NCBI GenBank assembly: GCA_938091495.1
Contig: CALLJF010000012.1
Coordinates: 1 to 32,153 of the forward strand
DNA length: 32,153 nt
From: an uncultured Nitrososphaerales archaeon
Lineage (GTDB): Archaea > Thermoproteota > Nitrososphaeria > Nitrososphaerales > JACAEJ01
Direction: 5' to 3'
Both the position numbers and the translations under genes were made by a program. Below the pieces are notes generated by a model. The model was not told the DNA's origin. It did no database searches and saw only the letters and a program-made list of their open reading frames with translations. Of the stretch, positions 31,043-32,153 are shown piece after piece; the first letter of the stretch is position 1; each line of letters starts with the position of its first letter.

Positions 31043-31357
31043 TTATTTTGTAGATAAGTTTACCTCTATAAATACATCGTCAGGAACTCTTAGCCTCATG
31101 AGTTGGCGCATAGTCCTATCATCGGCATCCAAGTCTATAAGCCTGCGATGAATACGCATCTCCCATTTATCAAAGGTATGGGTGCCTTGACCACTGGGCG
31201 CTTTTCTCGTAACTACTCTAAGCCTCTTCGTTGGTAGGGGAAAAGGTCCCCTAACCTTTATGCCAGTCTTCTCAGTAATCTCTTTTATCTCTTTACAGAC
31301 TTGCTCCAAGTTGTTCAAATTTGTGCTTGTGAGCTTTATTCTAGCTAACTGAGGCAT
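31043..31357 (-). CDS. rps10: Ribosomal protein uS10
   Basis: Small-subunit protein uS10 (104 residues). It has ARIKLTSTNLNNLEQVCKEI, the loop GIKVRGPFPLPTKRLRVVTR, THTFDKWEMRIHRRLIDLD and the C-terminal RVPDDVFIEVNLSTK. In many archaea it follows the EF-1 alpha gene; here the upstream neighbour is a divergent SpoIIM-family gene, so uS10 is isolated with its own promoter. ATG at 31355-31357; no ribosome site is visible. Confidence 0.97.
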   Translation of the reverse strand: MPQLARIKLTSTNLNNLEQVCKEIKEITEKTGIKVRGPFPLPTKRLRVVTRKAPSGQGTHTFDKWEMRIHRRLIDLDADDRTMRQLMRLRVPDDVFIEVNLSTK

Positions 31358-31382
31358 CGCACAAAATCCTTCAATAATCTAT

Positions 31383-31389
31383 CTTTTAA
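31383..31389 (-). promoter_or_regulatory. TATA box of uS10
   Basis: TTAAAAG on the minus strand centred about 29 nt before the uS10 ATG, fitting a transcript with almost no leader. Confidence 0.4.
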
Positions 31390-31434
31390 GGCTTATCTTT
31401 ATTAGATTTAACAATTTCATTTTTGTGAAAACGG

Positions 31435-31442
31435 CATAAATA
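31435..31442 (+). promoter_or_regulatory. TATA box of the SpoIIM-family gene
   Basis: CATAAATA centred about 26 nt before ATG 31465, predicting a leaderless transcript. Confidence 0.5.
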
Positions 31443-31464
31443 TTAGTTCTGAAGTTATAATGAT

Positions 31465-32040
31465 ATGGCAAGTAGTGCCAAGCTTTATCTCTATAACCTT
31501 AAGTACTATGTGATTTTAGCAACGATTCTTTTTTTCTCTTTTATAATGATAGGGTACTTTGTTGCAGAATATCTTCAAGTGAGTATACTTGGAGAGTTTG
31601 AAGATGTCTTCCAATGGACTACAGGCTTAGACCCTTTTGTTTTGATGCTCTTTATATTTCTGAACAATTCCATTAAAAGCCTTTTCGCGATACTGCTTGG
31701 TTTTTTCCTTGCCATATTCCCTTTGCTCTTCGTTACTGCTAATGGTCTCTTGATAGGAATGATCTTTTTCGATGCTGCAAAAGAGAACGGACTGATTTTT
31801 ATCCTGTCAGCAATACTGCCACATGGAGTGATAGAGATACCCGTCTTTCTGCTGAGCGTTGCCATAGGTCTAAGAATGGGTGTTCAAACAGTTCTAAAGC
31901 TCGATGGTAGAGACATAAAGCTAAAATCTGAGTTGAAAAATGGATTGAGGTTCTTTATTCTTTTTATCTTGCCCCTTTTTCTCTTATCAGCCTTCATAGA
32001 GGCATTCATAACGCCTATCCTCATAAATATTACGATTTAA
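31465..32040 (+). CDS. SpoIIM (stage II sporulation protein M) family membrane protein
   Basis: A 191-residue integral membrane protein of the SpoIIM/DUF95 family, which is widespread in archaea that do not sporulate. The conserved core is FIFLNNSIKSLFAILLGFFL, then TANGLLIGMIFFDAAKENGL and ILPHGVIEIPVFLLSVAIGL, ending with a hydrophobic C-terminal helix. Five or six transmembrane segments are seen. Function in archaea is unknown; relatives are thought to work in membrane remodelling or transport. Its last 11 bases overlap the convergent gene at the window end. Confidence 0.88.
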   Translation: MASSAKLYLYNLKYYVILATILFFSFIMIGYFVAEYLQVSILGEFEDVFQWTTGLDPFVLMLFIFLNNSIKSLFAILLGFFLAIFPLLFVTANGLLIGMIFFDAAKENGLIFILSAILPHGVIEIPVFLLSVAIGLRMGVQTVLKLDGRDIKLKSELKNGLRFFILFILPLFLLSAFIEAFITPILINITI

Positions 32041-32153
32041 TTCTTGATTTCACTCTTTCCATCAAAGCAGTGTAAAAGTACCTGAGTACTCCATCATCCT
32101 CAACAGATGCATAATGCTTTATGTCCTCGATCTTAAAATGTTCTAAAAAATAC
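32030..32153 (-). CDS. C-terminal end of an unidentified protein (partial)
   Basis: The last 40 codons of a minus-strand gene running off the window. It reads YFLEHFKIEDIKHYASVEDD followed by GVLRYFYTALMERVKSRIKS, with stop TAA at 32030-32032. It is mostly helical and charged, with a basic end. It overlaps the convergent SpoIIM-family gene by 11 bases. I do not recognise the family from this fragment. Confidence 0.6.
   Translation of the reverse strand, partial: YFLEHFKIEDIKHYASVEDDGVLRYFYTALMERVKSRIKS

Overview
The window is archaeal chromosome. Evidence: PCNA sliding clamp, archaeal EF-2, a prefoldin beta subunit, Cbf5, an ESCRT-III (Cdv) protein, archaeal-type adenylate kinase, SecY with a DUF106 insertase-like partner, ribosomal proteins eL19 and eL32, a gamma-alpha fused 2-oxoacid:ferredoxin oxidoreductase and an F420-NADP oxidoreductase. 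The ESCRT-III gene, the crenarchaeal-like RQMTIKAAN switch region of EF-2, and the lack of eL14 and eL34 genes in the SecY-Cbf5 segment suggest a TACK archaeon near the thaumarchaeal/aigarchaeal side. That placement is an inference. DNA is AT-rich. TATA-like boxes often sit about 26-30 nt before the start codon, which suggests short or no leaders. Where leaders exist they carry GGTG-type ribosome sites. TTG start codons are common.

Layout. 0-8.3 kb: PCNA diverging from korAB; a JAMM metalloprotease and a frameshifted zinc-ribbon gene on the minus strand; Nnr (NAD(P)HX repair); a site-2-type membrane protease; an ESCRT-III protein; a small OB-fold protein; a DUF2284 protein. 8.4-11.1 kb: surface-glycan genes (prenyl-phosphate GlcNAc-1-P transferase family, a small membrane protein, a hexapeptide acetyltransferase, a Gfo/Idh sugar oxidoreductase). 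11.3-15.7 kb: housekeeping (prefoldin beta with a DHH phosphoesterase, 6-phospho-3-hexuloisomerase, EF-2).

15.7-22.0 kb is an accessory stretch that appears to be decaying. It holds a GT2 glycosyltransferase that apparently starts at CTG, an orphan ORF, an FkbM methyltransferase missing about 20-25 core residues, an Alg11-like GT4, a sugar-nucleotide epimerase, a GT2 pseudogene with two in-frame stops, an intact B12-binding radical SAM gene, and a shrunken remnant of a second radical SAM gene.

22.0-30.0 kb, minus strand: the distal half of the spc ribosomal operon, uL6-eL32-eL19-uL18-uS5-uL30-uL15-SecY-Adk-DUF106-Cmk-Cbf5. It starts abruptly at uL6 with its own promoter. The proximal genes (uS8, uL5 and so on) are not next to it. 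30.1-32.15 kb: F420-NADP oxidoreductase, an isolated uS10, a SpoIIM-family membrane protein, and the C-terminus of an unidentified protein.

No rRNA, tRNA, CRISPR array or insertion sequence was recognised. I did not find a clear-cut new defence or mobile system. The most informative unusual features are the frameshifted zinc-ribbon gene, the CTG-start glycosyltransferase, the cluster of damaged glycan and radical SAM genes, the altered iron-sulfur ligand in KorB, and gaps holding possible mini-genes.
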